Assembly (NCBI GenBank): GCA_964450385.1
Contig: CAYVEC010000032.1
Coordinates: 1 to 14,498 of the forward strand
Reading direction: 5' to 3'
Length of the DNA stretch: 14,498 bases
DNA from: JAKLFA01 sp964450385
GTDB taxonomy: Bacteria > Omnitrophota > Gorgyraeia > Zapsychrales > JANLHA01
Shown: piece after piece, positions 6,980 through 13,158 of the stretch
Layout of the letters: each line of letters begins with the position of its first letter
Numbering within the stretch: position 1 is the first letter of the stretch
Translations under genes and position numbers: made by a program
The notes under the pieces: model-generated
Databases searched by the model: none
Told to the model about the DNA's origin: nothing
Seen by the model: the letters and a program-made list of their open reading frames with translations, nothing else

Positions 6980-7888
6980 CTACCCGGATATCCCGCCTTG
7001 CTGATATCGACTCCAGGGGACGTCCGTCTGCCCCGCACCCAATCCCGGGATACGGAACTGATTCTCGCGTTCGATGACGTCCCGAACCAACGCGCGATCA
7101 ATGACCTGCTTGTTCTGTAGAATCAACTCCTTCAACGCCTGATGACAGATCTTCGTAATCTTTCGGGGATAGCCCCGGGTGAAATTGTAGATCTCGCTCA
7201 CCGCCTCGTCCGCGAAGAGCTCCATCTGGCTCAGATACCCCGCGGTCTGGATGCGGAATTTAATGAGCTCTTTGGTCTCTTTGACGTCGAGGGGGTTGAG
7301 CGTATATTTAAAACTAATCCGGTCCATCAGATTAGGCATGTTGACGATCTTGGGATACAGTTCAACCTGGCCGAGGAGAACGAGCTGGAGGAGCTTAAAC
7401 TCGTTTGTCTCAAAATTAAGCAGGACCCTGAGCGTCTCGAGCGTTGCCATATCGAGTTTCTGCGCCTCGTCGACGATCAGGATCACCGTCTGTTTCTCCT
7501 GAACGGCCTTCTGGATCAGGAACCGCTCAAAGGCATCGCGAAGCTCCAGGAGATGGGCCGACGAGAGGTCGATCTTCAAGGCCGTCTCGACGTCAAAATT
7601 CTGAACGAGACAGCGGAGGAACTGCTCCTCATTCTCAAAGGCCGGATTCAGGATCATATGAAACTGCATGTTCCCGCGCTTGCTCAGCTCGAGGACGAGC
7701 ATCCGGGAGAGCGAGGTCTTGCCGGTGCCGATGTCCCCGAAAATCACCGAAAGACCGCGCTTTAAATGCAGCTCGATGAGGATATTCGTCAAAGCCATAT
7801 CATGTTCTTTTGTCAAATAAAAGAAGGCAGGGTCCGGGCTTGTCGAAAACGGCTCGCGGGAAAAACCTAGTATTGAGTAATATGCCAT
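6980..7888 (-). CDS. ExeA/GspA/MshM-like AAA ATPase
   Basis: 302 residues. The opening Y-Y-S-I-L-G-F-S-R-E-P-F-S-T-S-P-D-P is typical of ExeA/GspA-type ATPases. Walker A is G-D-I-G-T-G-K-T-S at 51-59, Walker B is V-I-L-I-V-D-E-A-Q at 135-143, and a sensor-like L-L-G-Q-V-E-L lies at 171-177. The G-Y-P-R-K-I at 239-244 matches the sensor-2 region (G.PR.I). ExeA proper has a C-terminal periplasmic peptidoglycan-binding domain; this protein stops short of one and lacks a membrane segment, so it resembles the shorter MshM type. Such ATPases help secretins assemble in the cell wall or act in MSHA pilus biogenesis. It is the first gene of its operon, behind a candidate promoter at 7981-8008. An in-frame TAA three codons upstream fixes the start. 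Confidence 0.92.
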   Translation of the reverse strand: MAYYSILGFSREPFSTSPDPAFFYLTKEHDMALTNILIELHLKRGLSVIFGDIGTGKTSLSRMLVLELSKRGNMQFHMILNPAFENEEQFLRCLVQNFDVETALKIDLSSAHLLELRDAFERFLIQKAVQEKQTVILIVDEAQKLDMATLETLRVLLNFETNEFKLLQLVLLGQVELYPKIVNMPNLMDRISFKYTLNPLDVKETKELIKFRIQTAGYLSQMELFADEAVSEIYNFTRGYPRKITKICHQALKELILQNKQVIDRALVRDVIERENQFRIPGLGAGQTDVPWSRYQQGGISG

Positions 7889-7893
7889 GTGTT
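7884..7893 (-). promoter_or_regulatory. AACACATGGC start-site motif, ATPase gene
   Basis: Third copy of the ten-base sequence across a start codon. The preceding 30 bases are AT-rich and hold no purine-rich ribosome-binding site at usual spacing. Confidence 0.5.
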
Positions 7894-7948
7894 GTTATTT
7901 AACCTATTTTTACTACTTAATTTATATATAATTCTTAGAGAGGATAGA

Positions 7949-7957
7949 CCCCCCCCC
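7949..7957 (-). repeat. G9 homopolymer in probable leader of the secretin operon
   Basis: Nine consecutive G on the minus strand (C on the plus strand), about 61-69 bases upstream of the ATPase start and downstream of the candidate promoter. Tracts of this length can change by slipped-strand mispairing. No direct sign of variation can be seen in one sequence. The tract is part of a 252-base AT-rich gap (7889-8140) that holds no gene. Confidence 0.8.
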
Positions 7958-7980
7958 AAGAAAGAAATTTCCTTACTGTA

Positions 7981-8008
7981 ATAATAACATAAGTGTTATT
8001 TGTTTCAA
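7981..8008 (-). promoter_or_regulatory. Candidate promoter with overlapping palindromic operator
   Basis: TTGAAA (8008-8003) and TATTAT (7986-7981) are separated by 16 bases, a reasonable sigma-70-type promoter on the minus strand, with transcription expected to begin near 7974. A perfect inverted repeat, AATAACA-TAAG-TGTTATT on the plus strand (7983-8000), covers the end of the -10 hexamer and most of the spacer, which is where a repressor would block polymerase. The leader to the ATPase gene would be about 86 bases. Confidence 0.55.
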
Positions 8009-8094
8009 AGGGTTAAAGGACTTTTTTTGATGAATGAGAGGCGGTTTTTTTTCAGTTTTCTCGAGGAGAAACCCAGGGTAGAAAAAACAGACAG

Positions 8095-8135
8095 AAAAAA
8101 ATTTTCGCCATGAGCAAAAATTCATCCGGCGAAAA
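8095..8135 (-). terminator. Rho-independent terminator after the glycan gene cluster
   Basis: Plus-strand arms TTTTCGCC (8102-8109) and GGCGAAAA (8128-8135) pair perfectly; an inner ATGA/TCAT pairing extends the stem past a two-base bulge. On the minus strand the stem is followed by seven T (8101-8095). It begins six bases after the stop codon of the glycosyltransferase at 8141-9157, and separates that cluster from the secretin operon. The A-rich flank on the other side would give U-rich RNA only on the minus strand, where all genes lie. Confidence 0.8.
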
Positions 8136-8140
8136 AAAAT

Positions 8141-9157
8141 TTAAATTTTTTTAAGACCCCCCCTCCCCTGCACAGCCTGGATGATCAGCGCCACAATACC
8201 CAAACCCAGGCCCAACCCGCGCGCCACAGCACGGGCCAAGAGGACCATGGAAAAATATAACCCGTTTTTATTAAATAGCTTAAACTGTTTTCGGCAAAAA
8301 ACCCATTCACCGGCCAGACCGGTCACGACAAGGATCACACCCCCCCATTCAGCCCCCGGGACCCAGAGGCCCAGAAGGCCGAAACCAGCGGCCAGATAAC
8401 ATCCAACAACCTCAGCCCCATCTTTCCAGAACGTATACCCGTCCCCCCGCATCCGAGCCGGGTGCCGCAGATACATCGCTGCCCGCCAAAAACCATGCCG
8501 CGCCTGCTCATAAAGATAACGCCGGACTGAGACAGGATGAAAATGGTCCACGAGCGCCTCGGGGGCAAAACGGATCTGATCCCCGGCCTCAATCATCCGA
8601 TAGCTCAGGTCATTATCCTCACCGCTCGCATGCCGATAGGCCTCGTCAAAACCGCCCAGGGCTAAAAACCGTTCCCGCAGGATGCAAACATTATAGCTTC
8701 CAAACACTTGAGGCGCTTCCGACATCAGAGTCCGATGCCGATAGAGGATCTCCGCATGAATGGCGCCTGCGAGCCATGACTCGGGATTCGCGATCCCGTA
8801 ACTCCCCATGACGGCCGTGACCCGGTCTCCCTGAAATCCCGTGACCAGGCGGGTGATCCAATCCGGGTGCGGGAGGCAATCCGCATCCGTAAAACAGATC
8901 CACTCCCCCCGCGCGGCCCGAGCACCACAATTTCTCGCCGCTGCCGGCCCCTGATTCTCTTGACGGATATAACGGACTCCCCGTGCCTTCTGGACGACCG
9001 CTGGAGTTCCGTCTGTCGATCCGTCATCCACAACAACCACCTCGAACGGAGGGCAACCCTCCTGGGCCGTGACCCTTTCAAGCACACGGCCGATCGTTCG
9101 CTCGCCGTTAAAAACCGGAATAACAACGCTGACCGCAGGATTTTCTTGGGTGTTCAT
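8141..9157 (-). CDS. Family 2 glycosyltransferase with C-terminal membrane segments
   Basis: 338 residues. The GT-A fold starts at V-S-V-V-I-P-V-F-N-G (9-18). V-V-D-D-G-S-T-D lies at 42-49, the nucleotide/metal-binding T-D-A-D-C at 90-94, and the acceptor-side G-E-D-N-D-L at 179-184 (family E-D motif) with catalytic Asp/Glu. Hydrophobic stretches at about 247-290 and 301-330 are likely membrane helices. The layout suggests a processive or lipid-linked sugar transferase acting at the inner face of the membrane. It starts six bases after the methyltransferase stop and is the last gene before the terminator. Donor and acceptor cannot be told from sequence. Confidence 0.92.
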   Translation of the reverse strand: MNTQENPAVSVVIPVFNGERTIGRVLERVTAQEGCPPFEVVVVDDGSTDGTPAVVQKARGVRYIRQENQGPAAARNCGARAARGEWICFTDADCLPHPDWITRLVTGFQGDRVTAVMGSYGIANPESWLAGAIHAEILYRHRTLMSEAPQVFGSYNVCILRERFLALGGFDEAYRHASGEDNDLSYRMIEAGDQIRFAPEALVDHFHPVSVRRYLYEQARHGFWRAAMYLRHPARMRGDGYTFWKDGAEVVGCYLAAGFGLLGLWVPGAEWGGVILVVTGLAGEWVFCRKQFKLFNKNGLYFSMVLLARAVARGLGLGLGIVALIIQAVQGRGGLKKI

Positions 9158-9163
9158 GACGCG

Positions 9164-9829
9164 TTAAAGCCTTTTTGTGGCAAAGACATAGAGCAGCATC
9201 CCAAAATACGGCCCCATGAATTCAGGCGAATACCGAAACGGCAGGACATTAAGCCCGCCCGAACGAAAGACCGTGTATCCAGCGTCAAGATGGCGCTCAA
9301 TCAACCTTCGCAACTCGAACGGCTGCTCCTCGATCCCCGGCATGAGGAACGGCCGGATGAGCTGCCAGGGCGACCATCGATTCGGCACGACTGTGACCAC
9401 CACTCCATCAGGCTTCAAGACCGAGGAAAAATTCTGCAACATCGTCCTTTGCTGATCGGCATCAAAATGTTCAAGGAGCCCATCGGAAAAAACAAGATCA
9501 ACCTCTTCGGGGATTGTGCGAGCCAACGAGTCCTTCAGAAAGTCACATTGAAGCAACCGCGCCTCCCCCCCCGTCGCCTCGCGCGTGAGTCCCAAGGCCT
9601 CCTGCGAATAATCTGCGGCGATGACCTTCATGCCCCGACGAGAAAAGACCCTGCTAAAGAAACCGCTCCCGCAGCCGGCATCAAGGGCTGTACCGCCCGG
9701 CGTCATCACCGGTTCGAGAAGGCGCAGGATCCGCTGCTTCGAAAATGACACCCTCTCTACCGCGGCGACATGCCGGCGCGACCAAAACACGTCCCAGGAA
9801 TGATCATCAGGAAATTGCCGTTTCGTCAT
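9164..9829 (-). CDS. Class I SAM-dependent methyltransferase
   Basis: 221 residues. Motif I is A-L-D-A-G-C-G-S-G-F-F-S (48-59), the acidic loop after beta-2 is A-A-D-Y-S (71-75), and S-D-G-L-L-E-H-F lies near 111-118 as in methyltransferase 11/23 types. Substrate is unknown; between glycosyltransferases it may modify a glycan or a lipid-linked sugar. The ATG at 9829 is preceded by GGGGAGG at good spacing, which is why I prefer it over an upstream start 17 codons earlier. It overlaps the end of the DUF2304 gene by 23 bases, suggesting coupled translation. Confidence 0.9.
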   Translation of the reverse strand: MTKRQFPDDHSWDVFWSRRHVAAVERVSFSKQRILRLLEPVMTPGGTALDAGCGSGFFSRVFSRRGMKVIAADYSQEALGLTREATGGEARLLQCDFLKDSLARTIPEEVDLVFSDGLLEHFDADQQRTMLQNFSSVLKPDGVVVTVVPNRWSPWQLIRPFLMPGIEEQPFELRRLIERHLDAGYTVFRSGGLNVLPFRYSPEFMGPYFGMLLYVFATKRL

Positions 9830-10190
9830 CACCTCCCCTTTCGGGCCGCGAGGGCACACGCTGTCGGACCTCTTCTTCAAGCAGCGCGATCCGCTGGGCG
9901 ATCCGCTCGTTCTGACGCTGGTGCTGGCAGAGAAAGACCGTCATGATCAGCCCTAAAAAGATCGCGAGAAAGACAGCCACAAAAAAAACAAAATTGCTCA
10001 ACAAAACAAACCCCAATCCCGCCGAGACCGCCTCAAGCGAACGACCCAGAACCCCACAGATGACCGCGACCAGGCTGATCCCGAGCCACCCCACTGCATA
10101 TTTAAAGGTCAACCGTTCCCGACGGATAAGCTCAAGAATAATACCGATAAGGACAACAAAAAGCCCCACCACCAGGATCTGGATTCTCAT
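9807..10190 (-). CDS. DUF2304 small membrane protein
   Basis: 127 residues, with three hydrophobic segments at about 4-21, 33-51 and 59-88. The stretch L-E-L-I-R-R-E-R-L-T-F-K-Y-A near 19-32 is typical of DUF2304, followed by a charged helix that ends the protein. DUF2304 genes are commonly found beside DPM1-like glycosyltransferases, as here, and may anchor or assist them; the biochemical role is not established. The start has a good AAGGAGGGG seven bases upstream. The gap to the upstream glycosyltransferase is 14 bases. Confidence 0.9.
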   Translation of the reverse strand: MRIQILVVGLFVVLIGIILELIRRERLTFKYAVGWLGISLVAVICGVLGRSLEAVSAGLGFVLLSNFVFFVAVFLAIFLGLIMTVFLCQHQRQNERIAQRIALLEEEVRQRVPSRPERGGDDETAIS

Positions 10191-10204
10191 GACAACTCCC
10201 CTCC

Positions 10205-10933
10205 TTACCCCGCACTCGGCCCCGATTCAGCTGGTTCCTGTCGACGGCGTGTTTTCACCGTATCCAAAATAATAGCCAGGCTCACTTTGATCATATAATA
10301 CAACGTCCGAATGTATCGAATCGACGACAGCCCGCAGCGGCGTTCCCGCATCACGACCGGGACCTCGCAGACCGTCAATCCATATCGGTGGGCGACCATG
10401 ATCGATTCCGGCTCAGGAAAATCCGATGGATAACACCTAGAAAAGACCCGGATCGCCCGACGACCAAAGGCCTGAAATCCCGATGTCGGATCTGTCACCG
10501 GGCTCCGCGTCAGCGAGCTGATCAGCCAGGCAAAAAACCCAATTCCCAGACGACGGACCAACGATGATTTGTATCCCTCGTCCTGAAGAAACCGGCTCCC
10601 GATTGCCATATCGGTATAGTCATTCACGATGGGGACGCACAGGGCTGCGGCATCCGAGGCCCGATGCTGACCGTCGGCATCGATTCGCACGACAAGGTCA
10701 TAACCGTGCCGCTCTGCGTACAGGAGCCCGGTCTGAACCGCGCCCCCGATCCCGAGATTAAACGGAAGACGGAGCGTCACAGCCCCAGCCTCACGTGCCC
10801 GCTCGGCCGTCGCATCGGTCGACCCATCGTCGACCACAAGGACCCGCTCATAGCCGGCGGACATGACGTCCCGTACGGTCTGAACGATATTCGCCGATTC
10901 TTCATAGGCCGGGATGACCACAAGTGTTCGCAT
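10205..10933 (-). CDS. DPM1-like family 2 glycosyltransferase
   Basis: 242 residues from the ATG at 10933. V-V-I-P-A-Y-E-E (5-12), V-V-D-D-G-S-T-D (33-40), the R-I-D-A-D-G-Q-H metal site (about 88-95), S-G-F-Q-A-F, and a C-terminal R-E-R-x-x-G-x-S-S-I mark a dolichol/polyprenyl-phosphate sugar synthase relative, which moves a sugar from a nucleotide donor to a lipid phosphate. There are no extra C-terminal transmembrane domains; the neighbouring DUF2304 protein may supply the membrane link. A longer frame begins at 11071, but that extension overlaps the upstream gene and has no family similarity. AGGAAG lies a little far (12 bases) from the chosen start. Confidence 0.92.
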   Translation of the reverse strand: MRTLVVIPAYEESANIVQTVRDVMSAGYERVLVVDDGSTDATAERAREAGAVTLRLPFNLGIGGAVQTGLLYAERHGYDLVVRIDADGQHRASDAAALCVPIVNDYTDMAIGSRFLQDEGYKSSLVRRLGIGFFAWLISSLTRSPVTDPTSGFQAFGRRAIRVFSRCYPSDFPEPESIMVAHRYGLTVCEVPVVMRERRCGLSSIRYIRTLYYMIKVSLAIILDTVKTRRRQEPAESGPSAG

Positions 10934-10949
10934 AAGACTGATGTTCTTC

Positions 10950-11321
10950 CTAACCTGATCGCCGCACGATCGATCGTAACCGGTCGCGGAGACTAAAATC
11001 CACTTCAACCCCATCCAGCAAGAGTACCGCCCCTCCGATAATGGCGCGATCAACGCGCCACCGTACCTCAACAGGGAATTGAATATTCTGCCGAACCACC
11101 TCGATTAACCGACGGGCGATCCCCTGAGGAACAGGATCCGCTGATGTAACGACGACCGTCACCCCGCTCCGATCCTCACGGTACTCTTCCCCAAGCCGCC
11201 ACATTGCCAAATGCTGAAAGGCCAGGTCCAGGAGCATTTTTTTCATGACAAAAAACAAGACGACCATCACCGCTCCGGTCGCCACCACTTGAAGGCACAA
11301 AAGAAACACTAAAAACGACAC
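10950..11321 (-). CDS. Membrane-anchored AtpH/OSCP C-terminal-like protein
   Basis: 123 residues from a GTG start with GGAGG eight bases upstream. Residues 3-26 form a transmembrane segment. Residues 54-121 read like the C-terminal half of ATP synthase subunit delta: V-T-V-V-V-T-S-A-D-P near 54-63, then V-D-R-A-I-I-G-G at 90-97, then D-G-V-E-V-D-F-S-L-R-D-R-L at 103-115, matching the family pattern V-D-P-x-L-I-G-G ... I-D-x-S-x-R-x-x-L. The helical N-terminal domain of delta is missing and replaced by the membrane anchor. No other ATP synthase gene is in the window. It could be a divergent delta subunit split from the rest of the operon, or a domain reused for something else. Confidence 0.65.
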   Translation of the reverse strand: MSFLVFLLCLQVVATGAVMVVLFFVMKKMLLDLAFQHLAMWRLGEEYREDRSGVTVVVTSADPVPQGIARRLIEVVRQNIQFPVEVRWRVDRAIIGGAVLLLDGVEVDFSLRDRLRSIVRRSG

Positions 11322-11368
11322 GGTGTTTTCCTCCGCCTAATGTCCGCCCCGTCATAATGGGGACCGAT

Positions 11369-12679
11369 CTATTTCCGATAGATTTTTTGACCCAAATACA
11401 GGGCGGCATAATGAATCGCCTTATCCTCGCCCTCTTGATAGGGCAGATCAGGCTCGAGCCCCGAAAAACTAAAAACCGCACCGTCAGGATGATGCCCCCG
11501 CGCCGTAACGAGAAGCAGCATGGACTGGTCTGACATATCAAACATCCGCTTCAAAAAGACCTGGCCGGCTGAATTGACCCCCATGAGCTGGGCCCGCCCC
11601 CGCCGCTGAAGGATTCCTGAGAACAATTCCGACGAGCTGCCGCTCTTTTCATCGATCAGAATAACGATCTCGCCGTTGAAATGAAAGGCCGGCGGGATAT
11701 TCGGGACCGACAAAGACATCTTGGGTTCATCGAGCCGTTGAAAATAAGCAAACTCTTCATCCGGCGTGAGAAAAAATGATGAGATCGCCCGAGCCGCAAG
11801 CGGCGGACCGCCGGGATTGCCGCGAAGGTCAATGATCAGGCCCTTCGCCCCCTGCTGAATGATATAGGCCATAAAAGCGCCCATATCCTCAGCCGTCATC
11901 TGATTAAAGCGCTCAATCCGAATGCAGTAAACGCCGGGAACATTGGTTGATGCCATGGACACAAACTGCTTAAAATATTCCTTACTGACCGGCGCGATGG
12001 TCTTGAGCGCCCCGTCGGCATGATCGACATAGACGATCGTCACGCTCTCGCCCTCCATCGGCAGGAGCAGCTCCTTCAGCCGGGCCTCGTCCATCCCACG
12101 GACATCCTCGGCATTAAGCTGAACGATGATATCGCCCGCGCGCAGGCCCCGCTCATAGGCATCGGCCCTCGGTTCGACGCGGCCCACCAAATACCCGGTA
12201 TCAACGATTTCGCCTTCGATCCCAAGATCAATGCGTTTGCCCAAAACCTCCTGAGCAAAGGCCTCGGCCGCCTGAGGCGGCATAAAGGCAGAAAAAATAT
12301 CATCCTGAACCTTCAAGAAATCGACGAGATAGGCGGCGCTCCGCCATTTGATATAATCACTGCTTTTGTGCTCACCCTGAAGCTGACTGTAGATCTTCTC
12401 CTTGAACATCCCAAGGAAACGCTCGTAGTCCTCCCGACGGACCTCCTGAAAATAATTCTCCTGCATCGTCTTGAAGACTTCCTCAAAGAAGGCAAGATAG
12501 GTCTCATAATCAGATAGTGGACGATCAGACGGAGACATGGACGGATCCTGAGACGATTCGGCCGGCGAGCCCGGCGAGCCCGGCGAGCCCTCGGAACTCG
12601 ACGCGGCCGGCATGACAAAAAGGGAAAGGATGACCACTCCACCACAGATATATTTGCTGAGCACCGTGCGGCTCCTCAT
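11369..12679 (-). CDS. Secreted PDZ / S41 C-terminal-processing peptidase family protein, catalytic Lys absent
   Basis: 436 residues from the ATG at 12679; TTG at 12697 and GTG at 12691 are alternatives (numbering below starts at the TTG). A signal peptide covers about 7-32, followed by a Ser/Pro/Gly linker with a triple G-S-P. A PDZ domain lies at about 152-238 and the S41 domain at about 255-442, with D-L-R-G-N-P-G-G at 290-297. The nucleophile region is K-S-G-S-S-S-E (351-357), with Ser354 as the expected nucleophile. In CtpA/Prc the general-base Lys lies 25 residues later in F-G-K-G; here the aligned residue is Gln379 (A-G-Q-V). The rest of the block aligns without gaps, so this may be inactive or use another base. 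Typical roles are trimming of periplasmic proteins. Confidence 0.9.
   Translation of the reverse strand: MRSRTVLSKYICGGVVILSLFVMPAASSSEGSPGSPGSPAESSQDPSMSPSDRPLSDYETYLAFFEEVFKTMQENYFQEVRREDYERFLGMFKEKIYSQLQGEHKSSDYIKWRSAAYLVDFLKVQDDIFSAFMPPQAAEAFAQEVLGKRIDLGIEGEIVDTGYLVGRVEPRADAYERGLRAGDIIVQLNAEDVRGMDEARLKELLLPMEGESVTIVYVDHADGALKTIAPVSKEYFKQFVSMASTNVPGVYCIRIERFNQMTAEDMGAFMAYIIQQGAKGLIIDLRGNPGGPPLAARAISSFFLTPDEEFAYFQRLDEPKMSLSVPNIPPAFHFNGEIVILIDEKSGSSSELFSGILQRRGRAQLMGVNSAGQVFLKRMFDMSDQSMLLLVTARGHHPDGAVFSFSGLEPDLPYQEGEDKAIHYAALYLGQKIYRK
12564..12590 (-). repeat. Three tandem 9-bp units in the S41 gene linker
   Basis: GGCGAGCCC occurs three times in a row on the plus strand, coding a Gly-Ser-Pro triplet in the linker just after the signal peptide. 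It is in-frame, so a change in copy number would only shorten or lengthen the linker. Confidence 0.85.
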
Positions 12680-12720
12680 GCCATCAATCACACCCAAGAC
12701 CCCGACCCAAAACGCGCTCG

Positions 12721-13113
12721 TTAACCCTTAACATCCTGACGGATCCGAGCGATCTCATTCGGCTTGATATACCCGTCCTTATTGACATCATATTCTTTCA
12801 GGACATCAGACTCGATCTTCACGAGGCCTTTTTTATCGACATTAACAAGGACATCGCGCAGCATGACCTTGACCTCGGCGGATTGAAGCCATCCGTCACG
12901 GTTCGTATCGTATTTTTCATCCTCCCGATTTTTGACCTCAGGAAGGACCCGCGCCCACTCAGGGACATTCTCCACGACTTCCGTGGAACCCGGGGTATTG
13001 CCTTTTACATAGACATTACGGCGGCCATAATTGATCAATTGGGCTGAAGACTCCCCTGCCCATACCGCAACACCGAGGAACGAAAAGACTAAAAAAATCC
13101 CCATCCTTTTCAT
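12721..13113 (-). CDS. Small secreted EF-hand calcium-binding protein
   Basis: 130 residues. A signal peptide covers about 1-24 (hydrophobic 6-19, then S-S-A before Q25). Two canonical EF-hand loops are present: D-T-N-R-D-G-W-L-Q-S-A-E (69-80) and D-V-N-K-D-G-Y-I-K-P-N-E (109-120), each with Asp at positions 1 and 5, Asn at 3, Gly at 6 and Glu at 12, so both should bind calcium. The rest has no recognised domain. AGGAGGG lies at 13118-13124, five bases... from the ATG at good spacing, the strongest ribosome-binding site in the window. A near-consensus promoter at 13181-13208 reads into it. The S41 gene follows after a short gap, so the two exported proteins are probably co-transcribed. Confidence 0.88.
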   Translation of the reverse strand: MKRMGIFLVFSFLGVAVWAGESSAQLINYGRRNVYVKGNTPGSTEVVENVPEWARVLPEVKNREDEKYDTNRDGWLQSAEVKVMLRDVLVNVDKKGLVKIESDVLKEYDVNKDGYIKPNEIARIRQDVKG

Positions 13114-13158
13114 GTTTCCCTCCTAGTTTAAAGAAGTTTCAAACCATATATATTTCAA

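Noticed and set aside
7142..7765. A 207-codon plus-strand open frame over the AAA ATPase gene.
   Set aside because: The minus strand carries intact Walker A and B motifs; the plus frame is a shadow.
8867..9748. A 293-codon plus-strand open frame over the methyltransferase and glycosyltransferase.
   Set aside because: It is antisense to two genes with clear family motifs and spans both; it looks compositional.
10934..11071. Longer start for the DPM1-like glycosyltransferase.
   Set aside because: The extension overlaps the AtpH-like gene, has no family similarity, and the family's N-terminal V-V-I-P-A-Y motif begins right after the ATG at 10933.
11367..11388. ATCTAT/ATAGAT dyad followed by six T on the plus strand, like a terminator.
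   Set aside because: The T-tract is on the plus side, where no gene is read, and most of it lies within the coding end of the S41 gene.
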